From contig OX235279.1 of assembly GCA_944472155.2 (NCBI GenBank), positions 154,340,199 through 154,404,198 on the forward strand: DNA of 64,000 bases. The letters are read 5' to 3'. Below are positions 23,762 to 35,404 of the stretch, piece by piece. Each line of letters starts with the position of its first letter. Position 1 is the first letter of the stretch. A program made the position numbers and the translations under genes. The notes under the pieces were generated by a model. That model was given only the letters and a program-made list of their open reading frames with translations, had not been told where the DNA came from and did not search any database. Source of the DNA: Trichobilharzia szidati. Its lineage: Eukaryota; Platyhelminthes; Trematoda; Strigeidida; Schistosomatidae.

Positions 23762-24803
23762 CCTCTCTATCTCAACTTCATCAACTTTGATAAGGCCTTC
23801 GACAGCGTCGATCGAGAAGTGATTTGCAAACTACTTCGCTACCGCGAGATGCCACCAACAATTATACACCTCATCCAACAGCTGAAAGACAATGCTGCAT
23901 GCCAAGTAATCTACAACGGGAATCCTTCGAAGTGAAGACGGGAGTAAGGCAAGCTGGCCGGCTGGCTGCCTACCATCTCCAATGATTTTCCTGATTGTGA
24001 TAGACTGGATAATGTGACAGACAGCGGGCAACGGGAAGACCGGCATAAAATGGACCCACACAGAAAACTTGAAGGATCTGGATTTCGACAATGACATGTC
24101 TGACTTCCCACAAACTAGAAGATATGCAAGTGAAAAGCAACAAGTCGGCAGAATTGGGCATCCAGAGAAGATACGCCTTCAGGTGAACATAGAGAAAACA
24201 GAGATGATGAAGATTCCTGGCCAACAGCAACAACAAACGACAATCAGCATAAATGGAGGAATCTGAAAGATGAAACCTCCTCTACATACCTACCTACCTA
24301 CCTACCTGGGAAGCATCGTTTCAACTACAAGCAGACGGAACTGATGAGGATATCAGAGTAGCGAGGATCGGGAAATCATGGCAAGTCTTCATCTCTCTTA
24401 AGTCTACATCAACAACTATCGTCACTCAACACCACTCAAGATCAGATGGCCGGCCAGAAGAGATCAGTAATAGTGTGGAATCTCTGGGAGCGAAGCAATC
24501 AGAAACCGAATGTGCAACAAATCTGCAAGAAGAAATGGAGGTGTATTGTCTATACTTCGAGAAAACAAACCATCAATTGACATCATGCGCCAGGCCATCG
24601 CTCGAGTGGAACCTGAATGGGAAGTGGTTAGTTGGTCGTCAGTGCGTGTGTGATATGGAGGATGTCATGCTGAGAGGAGATGAAAGCATGTGGTTAGACG
24701 TGGAGCCAGGTGAAAACGTTGGCGGAGAGCTGAACGCAATGGAGACGTGTCTCTGAAGCCCTATGTCCCTCTAGGAATTGAAGGAAACAATAATAATAAA
24801 AAT
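23762..24803 (+). pseudogene. RTE-clade LINE, 5'-truncated copy R5
   Basis: Starts abruptly in motif A (LYLNFINFDKAFDSVDREV) and ends with gaagccctatgtccctctag and a (taa)n tail. It carries the 11-nt insertion before motif B also seen in R1 and R9. It shares with R9 a stop in DWIM*Q and a change of the catalytic FADD to FDND. A (tacc)n expansion at 24283-24306 lies in the YLGSIV region. It is closest to R9 over its whole length. Confidence 0.88.
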
Positions 24804-24809
24804 TTCGTA

Positions 24810-26095
24810 TTTCTTGGATCATCTCAAATTCAATTATAATGTTTAACGAGAAATTAACCTAAAAGTAAGAAACACTTGACTCGATAAACAAACTGCAGCA
24901 TCATTTTATCTTCACTGCTTATTGACTTCAAGTGCCTTGATTAAATTACCTGTCACCGCATTGGGGTTAGGAATTTCTGCCTAAGCCTGTCGTGCAGTTT
25001 ATTGTTAAACTTGCTCACATGTAGAAAGACTTGATTCGTATTGATTGTAACACTGCACTTATTTCAAACATTACAATCGACTTCAGCACACAAATGAATT
25101 TGGTTACATGCAATTCGGAATTATTGAGCGGAGGAATCCTAAAGCTGAATCGAAATACGTTTCTTTTCCAAAGATTTACTGTAAAAATTATTCGCAATAT
25201 TTTGTTTCATTTCATTCACTACTCCGAACAAGATACAGACGGAAATACACGTGAAGTTTGCGTGTACACCAACACCTTCTGCGTGTTGTTACTTCACTGC
25301 ACGCGAAAGCGTTTTATTAAAATGACAGCCATTTACAACGAAGTAAATTAATTCAAAGCTAACAAGCGGCCTTTCGTCTCAGTTACATTTTGGCAGCTAA
25401 ATTATGCTGTTCTACAGCATTTGTGGTTCTTCCTTCGTCTTAAAACAAGCAACAAAAGTTAATAAAGCATAATTTAGTGAATTCATAAAATTTCGGTTGG
25501 ACTCTTCAGCTAGATACTCTACATACAGGGACATAACATTAAGATAAGAAGCATTATGTTTCAACCACATCAATTAAATTGACAATTCCTTATCAGTGAG
25601 TGAAAGCACTTGAATTTATCAAAAATTGCGAACTAAATGAAATTGATATTAGTGGTGATTCTGATAATAGTGACAACAATGATAATAGTGTTAAAACTAG
25701 TTAAAATAATGCTACTGATAAAACATAGTTTTAAATGAACCAGATATAGTAACAATAAGAGGTAGAATAAAATAAAATATAGAATAAAATGCTAATGTTA
25801 GCAATATTTAATAGGTAAAACATATTACCATGTTAAATTCAGAGTGACCACCGTTTCCTTTTGTACACGAAGATCTGGTTTATACAACCTAATTGCGAAA
25901 GCCTCCAAAATTGCATCTTCCTGTTTGTTCTTCTGCTGACAACAAAGAATGGCTCGATAGCGTCAATATGATGTCCGTAACCCACAGGATGCTTTGTCGT
26001 TCAACCGTTCAATACTTTGACTTAAGCTGTCTTAAACCACCTTATCGAATGCCTTATCATGCGAGTAGAGAACCGATTCCGGTATGACCTATGTT
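24810..26095. other. non-coding stretch with one unassigned ORF
   Basis: AT-rich. The plus-strand frame 25031-25351 (106 codons; VTCNSELLSGGILKLNRNTF) has no recognised family, splice context or neighbours and is not called a gene. Confidence 0.35.
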
Positions 26096-26099
26096 TTTG

Positions 26100-26940
26100 C
26101 TTCCACAAAAATACTCAAAATCATATAGACAGTTTGAAATGTTGAGAGTTGGCGACTGGTCCTTCTCATATTGTCGAAGCACCCGCTTGACGATGTTAAA
26201 GAACATGAGTTTTGCAGCCTAATAAGTTCTCTTGATAGCTTTATCAAGTCATCGTTTAACTACTTCTCGTACATCATATCCTTTGAACGGCTAATTGAAT
26301 TCTACAGACTTTTTTGAAACTGTTGCGATAGTCTTAGTGGGACTCACTTATCAAGGCTGTTTATCGATGAACTTCTCAGAATATTTATTTTTAAACAGAA
26401 TATCCTTCAGAGTCTTTGTTTCATGTCTAAATGTACTGTCAGAACAAATTTTTTTGTGAACTATTGAACAGTATTCTGACTAAGTTCTTCTTATACTGAA
26501 TTTGGACAAAACTTCTAAAGTGTTTATGTTGTCCCGTCTGTGAAGACTTTCGAAATATAGATCTTTCCATTGTGCTATCAATAATTTTCATTAGAGAAAC
26601 ATATAGGAATTTAATGGTATCATTTTCTTCGTGTTCTGTTGTGAAGTGAAGATCAGGATTACATGATATGAATCTTATCAGTAGGTCTTCAACTGTTGAT
26701 TTGCTGTCAGAGATAACAAAAATATCATCAATACATATTGGAAATAATTCCGCTTTTTGTATATGCTTTTGAAAAATACCGGCTTTAAAGCCTGACAATA
26801 AGAAATCTGCAAAAATTGGTCTTAAGGGGCTTGTTGTCCTTTTTAAGCTTGTGTAAAGGTTTCCAGTATTCTTTGGTGGTATGCGACTTTTGATTGGTCT
26901 GTGTGATTCGAAATTGATGGCCAACGTAAGCCATCTATGA
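26100..26940 (-). pseudogene. Penelope-like element P4 fragment
   Basis: On the minus strand the frame 26924-26439 encodes YTSLKRTTSPLRPIFADFLL, a weak motif C (FPICIDDIFVISDS) and a following block with LHFTTEHEENDTIKFLYVSL (the family has T.E.E....FLDVL). Below 26440 a broken frame continues with FKGYDVREVVKR, the linker typical of PLEs before GIY-YIG. Motifs A and B are not found. The frame is open for 161 codons but the protein is partial. Confidence 0.7.
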
Positions 26941-26944
26941 TTTC

Positions 26945-27595
26945 AACAAGCTTTTACTGTCACACGACGTAGCACAAAGCCCAATAAATTGTTCTTCATC
27001 TACTAGACTATTTGTATAAATGCATACATTACACAAGTGTTTTGTCATAAAGGATGCTAAAGCAATATATTACTCCTGATTTTGAATGAATGCGATAAAA
27101 TTTCAAAGAAGAGTTGACAATATCCTTAAATACTTCTGCTTATGTCAATTTTGTAGAGATGAACAGAGTTTAGAAAGTAACGTTGTGTCCCATTTCTTCT
27201 TAAATGTACCCCAGTTGACTTTTGAAATGTATAGAGTGAAAATGCTCAGCTTTGGCAACATTGGATTCACGATACTATCATGATACTATCAGAATTCATT
27301 GTTACTGCGTCACAAATACATAGTAAATATGGTGATATGAATAACTGTTGCTCAGTAAATACAAATGAGCGATTTTCAAACTAACAGATGCAGTTGTCAG
27401 CATTACCGATTTCAGAATATTAAGTATTCTCATAGTAAAACTTATAACTATCCACGTAAGCCTGCATCATTGCTTTGAATTAAATCTCATCAATCTTTAT
27501 TGTGATTTGCATAACTTTACAATAAGCTATTAAATACAAATCTACCATAGTATTTTGTCTACAAAGTGAGTGAACTGTACTAAGTAACTGTAACA
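26945..27595. other. non-coding stretch
   Basis: No recognised feature between two PLE fragments. Confidence 0.35.
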
Positions 27596-27597
27596 TC

Positions 27598-27830
27598 CAT
27601 GTGTATTTGTCAGTTGAACTGCTCCTGTGGAAACAGCTACGTTGGGCGTATCAACCAGACATCTTATCTGAATTGTCATAGAATGTCTATCGTTGCCTAG
27701 TGAAGCAAACGTAAAAGCTATCCGGACCTCTATTTTGACTCATCTACTTGATAGTAGTCATTCAGTGGATAGAATGAAAGCACGCAAGGTGAATCATTGT
27801 ATTACTGTGAACTCTTTCCCACGCTCTTGA
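27598..27830 (+). pseudogene. PLE GIY-YIG fragment
   Basis: Read with two frame changes: QLNCSCGNSYVGRINQTSYL (the CSCG..Y.GR start of the PLE GIY-YIG domain), then KAIRTSILTHLLDSSHSVD, which matches the GSIKSAI..HL.D.GH block of the copy at 54.8 kb. Stops interrupt it. No RT part is attached. Confidence 0.65.
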
Positions 27831-27839
27831 TGTTCATCC

Positions 27840-29035
27840 ACCGTATACGATGAGTATTCAAACTGTTAACCTAAGCAGTGCATTCAGAAGTTTTTTCTTA
27901 TCTCTCTATTGGTCAATGAAAACCTTACCTACTGCTCATATCATCAGTACCAACACCTGTTATATATTTTCAACCACTTTTTTTTACAATATTTGCCAAT
28001 CCGTTCCTCCTCTTACCGCATCTTCGTTAAAACTCACCTCATCTACTTCACCCACAATATGATGCTGCGTAATCTCACCACTTGTCTTTATTTACTTTGC
28101 CTTTTATTTACTACCTGAGTATGGTCATCTGTTTTTATAACTCTGCCGTTTTTAACTGTTTTTATTGTCACGAACAGTTCCATTTTTAATTATTGTGATT
28201 AACAGAATTATTAATACTATTCTGATTAGCTGTGCAAATCATATCTTATCATCCATTTGAGAAGTAAGCATAAATAGTTTATATTTAATATACCTGATTA
28301 CATTCGATAGGGTAAATAGGGCTGATTGCAAACTTATGTACAGCATTTATGTCAACTTTCAAAACGGTAAACGCAACAGCTATACCAACCTCACTAATCG
28401 ATCGAATTATAGGTCTCCAAGATTTCAGCTTTAGGAATAGGATTTTCGTTAAATCAGCATTGTTTTGATAAGTTTTTATTCGAACTACAACAGATGTCAA
28501 CACGCTTTCTGAGACACGCTAAAACCAATCGAAGAGAAATTAAAATCAAGTAACTAGTTAAAATATGTTTCGTTGGGAGGAGCAGTTAAATTATCAGTCA
28601 ATAGATTCTAGATTTCACAATCTAAATAGACTACATCAGTCTGTGCTGTCATCTGCCCTAACACAATAATTAAGCCCAATAACCAGGAACACAAAATATG
28701 TGTCCAGAGTAGCTGAATTTTTAAATATTTCCAAGACGAATTGTGAATCATTGTAAAAATTACTTGAGTATAAAAATAAGTAAAACACCCATGCATAATA
28801 TATTACGTCTGGAAACTACACTGACAATTTATTATCCAGCCTACAATGAGTTCACTATTCAGAGTTTACTTCCCCACTATAAAACAAATGACTTTTATAG
28901 ATATATGACATACCCGAACTCATATTTGCCGTCTAGTTGTAATCATGTAGAAGTAATATTCTCAATATTTAGGAAGGTTAAGTTATTTACAGTGTTTTGT
29001 GTGCAAAATGAAAATAAAACACTCAAAAATTACCA
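27840..29035. other. 3' flank of TMBIM-like gene A, otherwise non-coding
   Basis: From about 28560 to 29110 the sequence is related to 56820-57740, the flank downstream of gene B. The duplication therefore includes DNA beyond the stop codons. No other gene recognised. Confidence 0.5.
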
Positions 29036-29084
29036 CTGAACACAAGACAATGTAGGTAAAAGCTTTTAATGAATTCTTTACAAT

Positions 29085-29090
29085 TTTATT
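29085..29090 (-). terminator. polyadenylation signal AATAAA of gene A
   Basis: The minus strand reads GAAATAAAATTG about 25 nt after the stop codon of the last TMBIM-like exon. The matching place in gene B reads AGTAAA. Confidence 0.5.
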
Positions 29091-29114
29091 TCAATTATGA
29101 CAAATTTCTTTACA

Positions 29115-29303
29115 TCAATAACCTCCTGATGGTGTTGCTGGGGGCGGTCTAGATCTCAGTGCAAACGGCGCAAACACCCACAAAACCGTCAAGATAAAAC
29201 CCCAACAGTAACCATAAATATTCCTGGCTGGAATAACAATATTGTCCTCTGAATAATAATGAGTACTCATGCCAAACACCAGCTTCATTTGTTTCACGAG
29301 TTG
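29115..29303 (-). CDS. TMBIM/Lifeguard-like gene A, last exon
   Basis: A 3' splice site (tttgtttgtag) opens this 189-nt exon of 62 codons plus stop. It begins QLVKQMKLVFG and has the pattern YYSEDNIVIPARNIYGYCW and one membrane segment (FILTVLWVFAPFAL), followed by a Pro-rich tail. The order G..x..YS.ED.v..A.NIY and a final hydrophobic helix match the C-terminus of the TMBIM (Bax-inhibitor-1/Lifeguard) family of ER/Golgi calcium-leak proteins that restrain cell death. The two acidic residues of the family's pH/calcium sensor (in YDTQ and LY.D) appear replaced by Lys and Tyr. Family call is by eye; divergence is high. Exon limits are well supported by gene B. Confidence 0.7.
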   Translation of the reverse strand, partial: QLVKQMKLVFGMSTHYYSEDNIVIPARNIYGYCWGFILTVLWVFAPFALRSRPPPATPSGGY

Positions 29304-29531
29304 CTACAAACAAAGATGCGGTGAACAATAAAGCAATGACAATGAGGCTGAAGAGTACTCATGCTTGTCGATGATTTCTACCACTACTACAACTACAACA
29401 CTTCTAGATGAAGTCATATAGATCATATTTTTCATATTACATCTGACATGCTATTAGAGTAAATCTAGTCAGCTTAAAACAAGTCAATTCATTTGGACAA
29501 AGTCACGAGAGAATAATGAAATTCAACTTAC

Positions 29532-29579
29532 AAAACATGTGCATGGGAATCCAATACATCCAGCGATAAGTAAGGCAAT
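29532..29579 (-). CDS. TMBIM-like gene A, 48-nt micro-exon
   Basis: Bounded by a 3' splice site (cttcactag) and a gtaagt donor. It is exactly 16 codons, phase 0 at both ends: IALLIAGCIGFPCTCF. It would be a membrane segment placed between the hydrophobic exon at 32.3 kb and the last exon. A copy with the same length, phase and nearly the same sequence lies at 63345-63392. The intron to the last exon is 228 bp. Confidence 0.75.
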
Positions 29580-29599
29580 CTAGTGAAGCGGGAAAATAT

Positions 29600-29960
29600 C
29601 AGGATTACGACATTTCGTAATACAGAGTTGATGCTTGTTCAAAAATAGTGTCGATATTCTGAACATGAAAATAAATAGTCGTGGATCTCAAGCCACAGAC
29701 ATACGCATCATTGTCATTCTCTGAAGATGATGCCAAGCGCTGTTTAGACATCTATTCTCTAGTTAAAACACAGATTCCATACCATCTCTTATTTCAATCA
29801 ACAGTGAGGATGAATCAGCTTCTGGGAATACTGTGAAAGTAACAAAAGTGGTGTGAGCGTACTCACACAATCAACATTCTTGTAACTACTTTTAAATTTG
29901 TCACCGTTCCCAAAAATGTAGTACAAATTGATTTCTTCATATTTACTACTCCGTATTCCT
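29600..29960. other. intron 3'-side sequence shared with gene B
   Basis: Intronic DNA of gene A upstream of the micro-exon. It aligns with 63400-63900 (for example gattccataccatctc against gattccatactatctcc), so the duplication covers introns too. Confidence 0.55.
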
Positions 29961-29965
29961 GTGTT

Positions 29966-31720
29966 GTTTTAATATTATTATTGTTACCTTTGGTTCCGAG
30001 TGCAACATAGAGCTACAACAATACATCTCCACTTTCTTTACTTCTTTGCTGTCTTCTTCAGCTGAGTCCACGATTGCCCATAATCTATCATCTCCTCCTC
30101 GGCACACGATCTCCTCCACAACACTCTCCCACCGACGACCCACTCGTCACTTCCCACTTGGGTCTAACTCGACGGCCTGGCTCCAGACAGAATCGGATGG
30201 TCTCCTGAATATGTGCCCTATCCATCTCCATTTTCTCCTATATTTCCTTTGAATGATAGGTTCTTGGTTGGTTTATCACCAGAGTTCTTTGTTGCTAATT
30301 CATTCTGGCAGGCCATTTGTTCTTTTTTAAGGAGCAAGCAAAAGCAGCTGATGATAAAAGTCTGTAACTGGCTGTTGAAAATACTTTTAGTGAAACTCTG
30401 CTCAAGTTTCTTACCCTTATAGAGGAACTGACTGACTTCACATTTGTGCTAAAAGTCCTAACCTTCTTCTTTCTGCTGAGTTCAGAAGATTTCCAAACTG
30501 AATGCAAGTTGATGAAGGCGTTCTTGCTATTCCGACTCTCGCTAGCTTTGACATTTTCATCCATTCCGCCAGATTGTGTTTAAAAAGATGCTGACTGCTT
30601 AGACGAGTTGTAGTGACTGTTGCTAGTTGTTGTTCCTGTCACTGTTGGTTGGTCATCATCACCTCCATATTCTCGATTTTAAACCGCAGTTCTGTCTTCG
30701 CTGCCTGCTCCTTCAGCCAGTTTGTTGGTTTTTGCCTGCAAATCTTCGAGTTTGTGTAACATTAGAAATAAATCATCTGCGAAATCCAGATCTCGTGGAG
30801 TCTTCTTATTGAATGTCCAGCGTATTCTTGCCTACTCACTCCCAGCGCAGAATCTGAAGCATAATCCAGTCCACCACAGTTAAAAGTATCATTGGTTGTA
30901 ATAGGCAGCAGACTTGTCTTGCTCCTGTATTCACATCGAACACCTCGCTGAATTTTCCGTTGTGGATCACCTGATACGTGGTACTGTCATGTAGGCAGCT
31001 GTTGAATGAGGATGATAAAGACTTGGGCACTGTACGCCCTTGTGTTGAAGTAGTTTTCAAATTGATTCTTAATTTGGTCAACGCCGTCGAAGGCATTTTC
31101 GAAGTCGATGAATTTTAGGTAGAGGTTTGACTGCCATTATATGCTTTACTCGATGAAGTTGCATAGAGTTGCTATTTGATCACCACATGATTTGCCTTTC
31201 CTGAATCCAGCTTGTTACGCGGGACGGAGTTCTGCATACAGGGTGTCTTTTATTTTCTCTAAGATGACGCAACTTAGTACTCTACTTGACATGGAGAAGA
31301 GCATTATTCCACCCTAACAGTGACAGAGGCTTAAGTCACCCTTCTTTGGTAGTTTGACAAGGTAGAATTCCTTCCAATACGTAGACAGCTTTCCTTCCTT
31401 CCATACCTTTTGCAATATTGGTGTGGGCAGTCTCTGAATCCATTTACAGTGCTTTGAGGGAATTCTGACTGGCCCCGCGACCTCCCCTACTGGACTTCAC
31501 TGGCTTGATCGCATTTAAAACTGCAGTTTTCGTTTCAGGTTTGGTGTCCACTTTGATAACCGGGTTCTCCTGAATATCTTTCATAGTTTTTGCCTACTCT
31601 GGCCTATTTCCAGATGGAGACTTACTTATCTGATACAATATGCTGAGGTCTCTTTTACCTGTAGCCTGCTTGTCCTGCTTCATTTGCCAGTGTATTACTG
31701 AATTCATAGAAAATACCCAT
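29966..31720 (-). pseudogene. RTE-clade LINE copy R6 in an intron of gene A
   Basis: Read on the minus strand from the 5' break at about 31720: a KRDLSILYQISKSPSGNR block (family KRDLRTLYQITKSLSGKR), RT pieces, CHDSTTYQVIHNGKFSEVFD, NTGARQVCCLLQPMILL (motif B) and VVDWIM, then the C-terminal zone and a tail with (ttattattg). Stops and shifts are frequent. It is 5'-truncated and lies in the same direction as the host gene, inside its intron. Confidence 0.82.
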
Positions 31721-31740
31721 CTAGACGTGAATTTAAAAAA

Positions 31741-31860
31741 AAAAACGAGGTTCACAGAAGAGTCGCTTTTCGGCGAATTCATTTACTTACCTGTACAATC
31801 GCATTTATTGTGTGGGTGTGTATACATTAGGATTGTAAAACAAAAATAAAAATTAGTTAT
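31741..31860 (-). repeat. about 110-bp dispersed repeat, second copy at 56683-56800
   Basis: The minus strand here (acaatcctaatgtatacaca ... gcgattgtacaggtaag ... gaattcgccg) is nearly the same as plus-strand 56683-56800. Function unknown. The internal caggtaagt resembles a splice donor, but no exon was recognised. Confidence 0.6.
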
Positions 31861-31944
31861 GGTTATTGTTTGTGTCATCAAAATGTTTCCAAAATGTGAT
31901 GAATAATCAAAATTGTAACTAGGGAGGCGGAGATTCGTAAGTAT

Positions 31945-32003
31945 TAACGCGCTTGGTGGTGGGTAGAAAACTAGCGAGCTAGTAAACTAGGCGAGGTTGC
32001 ATA
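31945..32003 (-). repeat. isolated RTE 5' end
   Basis: On the minus strand it reads aacctcgcctagtttactag followed by ctcgctagttttctacccac. This matches the first bases of RTE copies R4 (19287) and R8 (37500). The rest of the element is missing on its 3' side, so it is an internally deleted or recombined relic. Confidence 0.65.
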
Positions 32004-32315
32004 CTGCACTACTGGTTCAATTCCTGATGCCCAGTGACGTGGGAATAAAGGCAGTATCATTGGTACAACGCTTTCATTTAATTACTACGCACAGTGATGT
32101 GAAGACTGTAAGGTTCTTCAACCCCGCAATTCATATCTCAGCTGACAAACTCCAGTACTACAGAAATCACTCATGCGCCCTAAACGTCTCCTCTGATTGT
32201 GTCATAATCGGCCCAGAGGCTTTGAATCATCCAGTGATATGTTGCATTAAACACAGTCTCGCTGAAATCACAGTTCAAGAAGGAACATTACAACATACTC
32301 TCAAACTTCACTTAC

Positions 32316-32543
32316 CGTAGTTTGCTGTCTCGCGAAGTAGGCGATTTGGCCACATAATATTGAAATGCCAAATATGATATTCACTATCCTGCTTAGTAAA
32401 TTCTCCGTGAAATCGTTCACCACGAAGAGTACAAAGCAGACAATAACTTGCAATATTGTCCATAGAAACGCGAATGCGATGAATGGAACCTCGTCTTTGT
32501 ATGATAAGCATTCACATCCAATTATGAATGATGATACGAATGT
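32316..32543 (-). CDS. TMBIM/Lifeguard-like gene A, internal exon
   Basis: A 228-nt exon, phase 0 at both ends, from a splice acceptor after tcgtcggag to a gtaagt donor. Its 76 codons give TFVSSFIIGCECLSYKDEVP, a membrane helix (FIAFAFLWTILQVIVCFVLF), VVNDFTENLL and a second helix (IVNIIFGISILCGQIAYFA). In Lifeguard proteins the same order is seen: T...YL.G...S.......VLL..G.T.L, then a helix, then the conserved DFT, then the next helix. The open frame extends upstream of the acceptor but lacks an ATG, which supports splicing. The exon joins in frame to the 35.3-kb exon before it and the micro-exon after it. Confidence 0.7.
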
Positions 32544-33331
32544 CTCCGACGAAAATGAAAGTAGGGGAGAACAGTTGGCGAAGAGAAATAACAACAAGAA
32601 TCTCAAAATCGATACAAATATGACATGAAAAGGTGGAGTACATGCTGTGGTGTATAGCACTCCGTTCAAATGAAACAAGTAACGTATGAATATGAAATAT
32701 GAAACACATGATCCCTTATATTTAAATGAGAAGGTGTCTGAGAGAAATGCGGGAGAGTGATGACTTGATTACACCACAAACCCTATAACTCATTGAATTT
32801 GCATGATGTGTCAGTTTATTAACGCTCATTGCAGCTCTCGCTAGTTCAATATTTGCAGTTTTAATTACAAATCCCGTCAGTGAAAGAAGTGAAGGGATTT
32901 CCTCTATATATTAACTGCTTTATTGGATGACTGTTTGATTAACTGTCTATGCAACCTGTTAGTGAAATTCCAATGGTTTCGTTCTAAATGTCATTCTGTT
33001 CAGTTGACTCTACATTACAGCTTTGCATAGTTTTAGATAGTTGACAGTTGGTAGCAGTGAAATCAAGAGCATACGTTTGGTCATATATAGGAAACATAGT
33101 TTGAGTGTGTATATGTGTGTGTAAGGCAGTGCGTCATGTTGAACACACTCACACAAAAACACACCAACAGTTCTAAGAATTTCTTTTATCACACTCCAAC
33201 TTTCGTGGGGAATTCTTGCAAATATTAACCTGAAAGTCATAACCGAACAATATAAACCAATGAAAGGTGTGACTGTGTGTGTATGTGTGTTGAAATAATG
33301 TTGCAGTGGACTGAAAAATTATCACAAAATT

Positions 33332-34830
33332 TTTACTATTCCCTTTTGACTTCCACGTGGAATATATGGATTCAGAAGCACATTTCAATTTCATCCTGTT
33401 CTCTGCATTCTCATCCATCCTGCTGCACAATTGCCCATGACCTCTCACCTCATCTTCACACGATCTCCTCTATGTCATACTCGGAAGCTCCACTCGTGGT
33501 CTCCCTTTCTCCTTCAACTCGATGGCCTCGCACATTAAGCCATAGGAAAGTCACATCAGCGTATGTATTATCCAGTCATTCGCTCATCAGTAATGAGAGA
33601 AGACAGCTGCTAACTAAAGTATGAAGCCCGTTTGAAATGCGTCAAATGACGTGACAAATCTCTCAGCCATACAGCAGCATTGACGACTAAAGTATTGAAA
33701 ATTCGAATATTTTTCCTTACGCACAGTTCAGAAGATTCCCACACTGACTTGGAGCTAATGAAGCTCAGCCATGCCTTTTGAAACCTGTCTGTGACGTCTT
33801 CATCCACAAGGGCTGTAGTTGAAATTATGGTGCCTAGATAAGTGAAGGTGGTGATCTCATCAAATTTCTCTCGTTGATGGTGATTGGTGCTTGTTGATTT
33901 TGCTGTTGTTGGTGGTGGTCGGGTATGATTATCACCTCTGCTCTCTTGAAGTCATGCCTCCACTGTCAGCCTCTTTGCCAACATGCTAGTTTTCATGGGT
34001 GATGGTAGTCAGCCTTGTCATACTCCTGCCTCCGCTACCACTTCAAACGGTTCACTGAGGTTTCCTTTGTGAATAACTTGACATGTGGTATTGTCGTATA
34101 GCTGTTGAATATGGGCACTGCACTCCATAGTGTTGAGGTAGTTTCCAGATCACTCAATGATCGACACTTCCGAAAGCCATTCCAAAGTAGACAGAGTTGA
34201 GGTGGGGAGTTGACTGGCTTTCTTCACTACGTTCGATGATGATGATGATGGTTATGTATAGTGTCGTAATTCTTCCAGTGGAAGAATGGCGTTTCCTGAA
34301 TCCAGTTGGTTCTATTTGCAGTTCTGCATTTAAAGTATGTTTTAGTCTCTCCAGAATAACATGGTTTAGTATCTCATTTGGAATGGGTAGGTCATGATTT
34401 TACGCCAGTATTTTAAGAATCCTAACTCGTCCTACTTTCGTACTTTGACAAGGTAGCTGTTTCTTCAATTAGTAGATAGATTTCCTGGCTCACAGACTTC
34501 ATGAAATAATAGTGTGATCATATGTGCCGAGGCATATAGTTTCGTTTTCAGTGTCCGTGGTAAGATTCCGTCTGATCCTTCTACCTTCCTGTCTTCCAGT
34601 GACTTTTGTCATTCAAGACATTCGTTTTAGAGGATTTGTCTTCCTCTGTTAGGGAAGATACATTTATTAAGCCTCTATTTCTATGCCCTCTAATGCTATT
34701 TTGGATATTTTCAAGAAACCGTAAATGTAGGTCGATTCTAGAGTCGTTTGAAATGGTCGGCACAGTGTTGTTCCGTTTCACCTTCTGTCTTAATCTCTTA
34801 GACAATACCAAATTGATCATCTTACATAAT
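33332..34830 (-). pseudogene. RTE-clade LINE, decayed copy R7
   Basis: Read on the minus strand. Upstream pieces at 34820-34581 (SSLTEEDKSSKTNVL) are uncertain. From about 34450 down it is nearly identical to R8 39330-40090: the HSSTGRITTL/(cat)n region, the motif A relic, TYLGTIISTTALVDEDVTDR, LCVRKNIRIFNTLVVNAAVW. The 3' tail (gcttctgaatccatatattc) differs from R8. It sits in an intron of gene A in the same direction as the gene. No frame survives for RT. Confidence 0.78.
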
Positions 34831-34834
34831 AACC

Positions 34835-35300
34835 TGAGTAAGTTTTAGGTTGAGTGGAAATTTTTCCTATTTAACCGCCAACAGAAAATCCATTACATTA
34901 CTGGTGTTATCAATGAAAATATTGAGGAGATTTAGATGTTTCCATTTACTGATGTGACCATTGATACAATTGGTTGTTACGCTGACGAATTTCCCACCTA
35001 GTCGCCTACTGTTCTAAGCACTACTAGCAGCAACTGCCCGATACTATACCACCAAAATCATGACGTAGGAAGACAAGAAGTGAAAACGGACTGTTGACGT
35101 AGAGAGCTTTTACTATCTCAAATCAGCAGTGAAAATTGTTGAAAACGATTATGTATATACATGTACTTTAAATGTAAGATACTAATTGCATCGAGAAATC
35201 AAAATTCAAATTCCAATAGGATTTTAAGATCATAAGTGGAATGAGAAAAACAAAACCAGAAGTCTTTATGTAGCACTTTTTTAAAATAAGTTCCATATAA
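34835..35300. other. intron of gene A
   Basis: AT-rich, no repeat recognised. A possible TMBIM exon between 32.5 and 35.3 kb is not needed, because the two flanking exons join in phase. Confidence 0.4.
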
Positions 35301-35307
35301 CACTTAC

Positions 35308-35398
35308 CATTAGAAACAAGTATAGAAAGTTCCACGGAAACATCCTCGGAACTGCTTTGATGAAGGCCCATACAATTTCGAGAATGAAGTAAATTAAA
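35308..35398 (-). CDS. TMBIM/Lifeguard-like gene A, upstream exon
   Basis: A 91-nt exon: strong acceptor (attatacctttgcag), then one base finishing a codon from the previous exon, 30 codons (LIYFILEIVWAFIKAVPRMF, PWNFLYLFLM) and a gtaagt donor. Lifeguard proteins have a helix followed by PRRxFPWNLILL at this point, and PRMFPWNFLYLF matches well. This is the most family-specific stretch in the gene. Exons encoding the cytoplasmic N-terminus and first helix were not found between 35.4 and 41 kb, so the protein starts are missing. The recognised exons total 184 codons against about 240-320 for the family. Confidence 0.7.
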
Positions 35399-35404
35399 CT
35401 GCAA

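Noticed and set aside
25031..25351. 106-codon plus-strand ORF as a gene
   Set aside because: No recognisable domain or splice context; AT-rich composition like the surroundings.
32308..32709. Other minus-strand frames over the TMBIM-like exon
   Set aside because: They lack family motifs, whereas the chosen frame gives the DFT signature, helices and in-phase joins.
33090..33295. (gt)n-rich tract as a regulatory element
   Set aside because: Simple sequence only; no conserved motif or gene start nearby.
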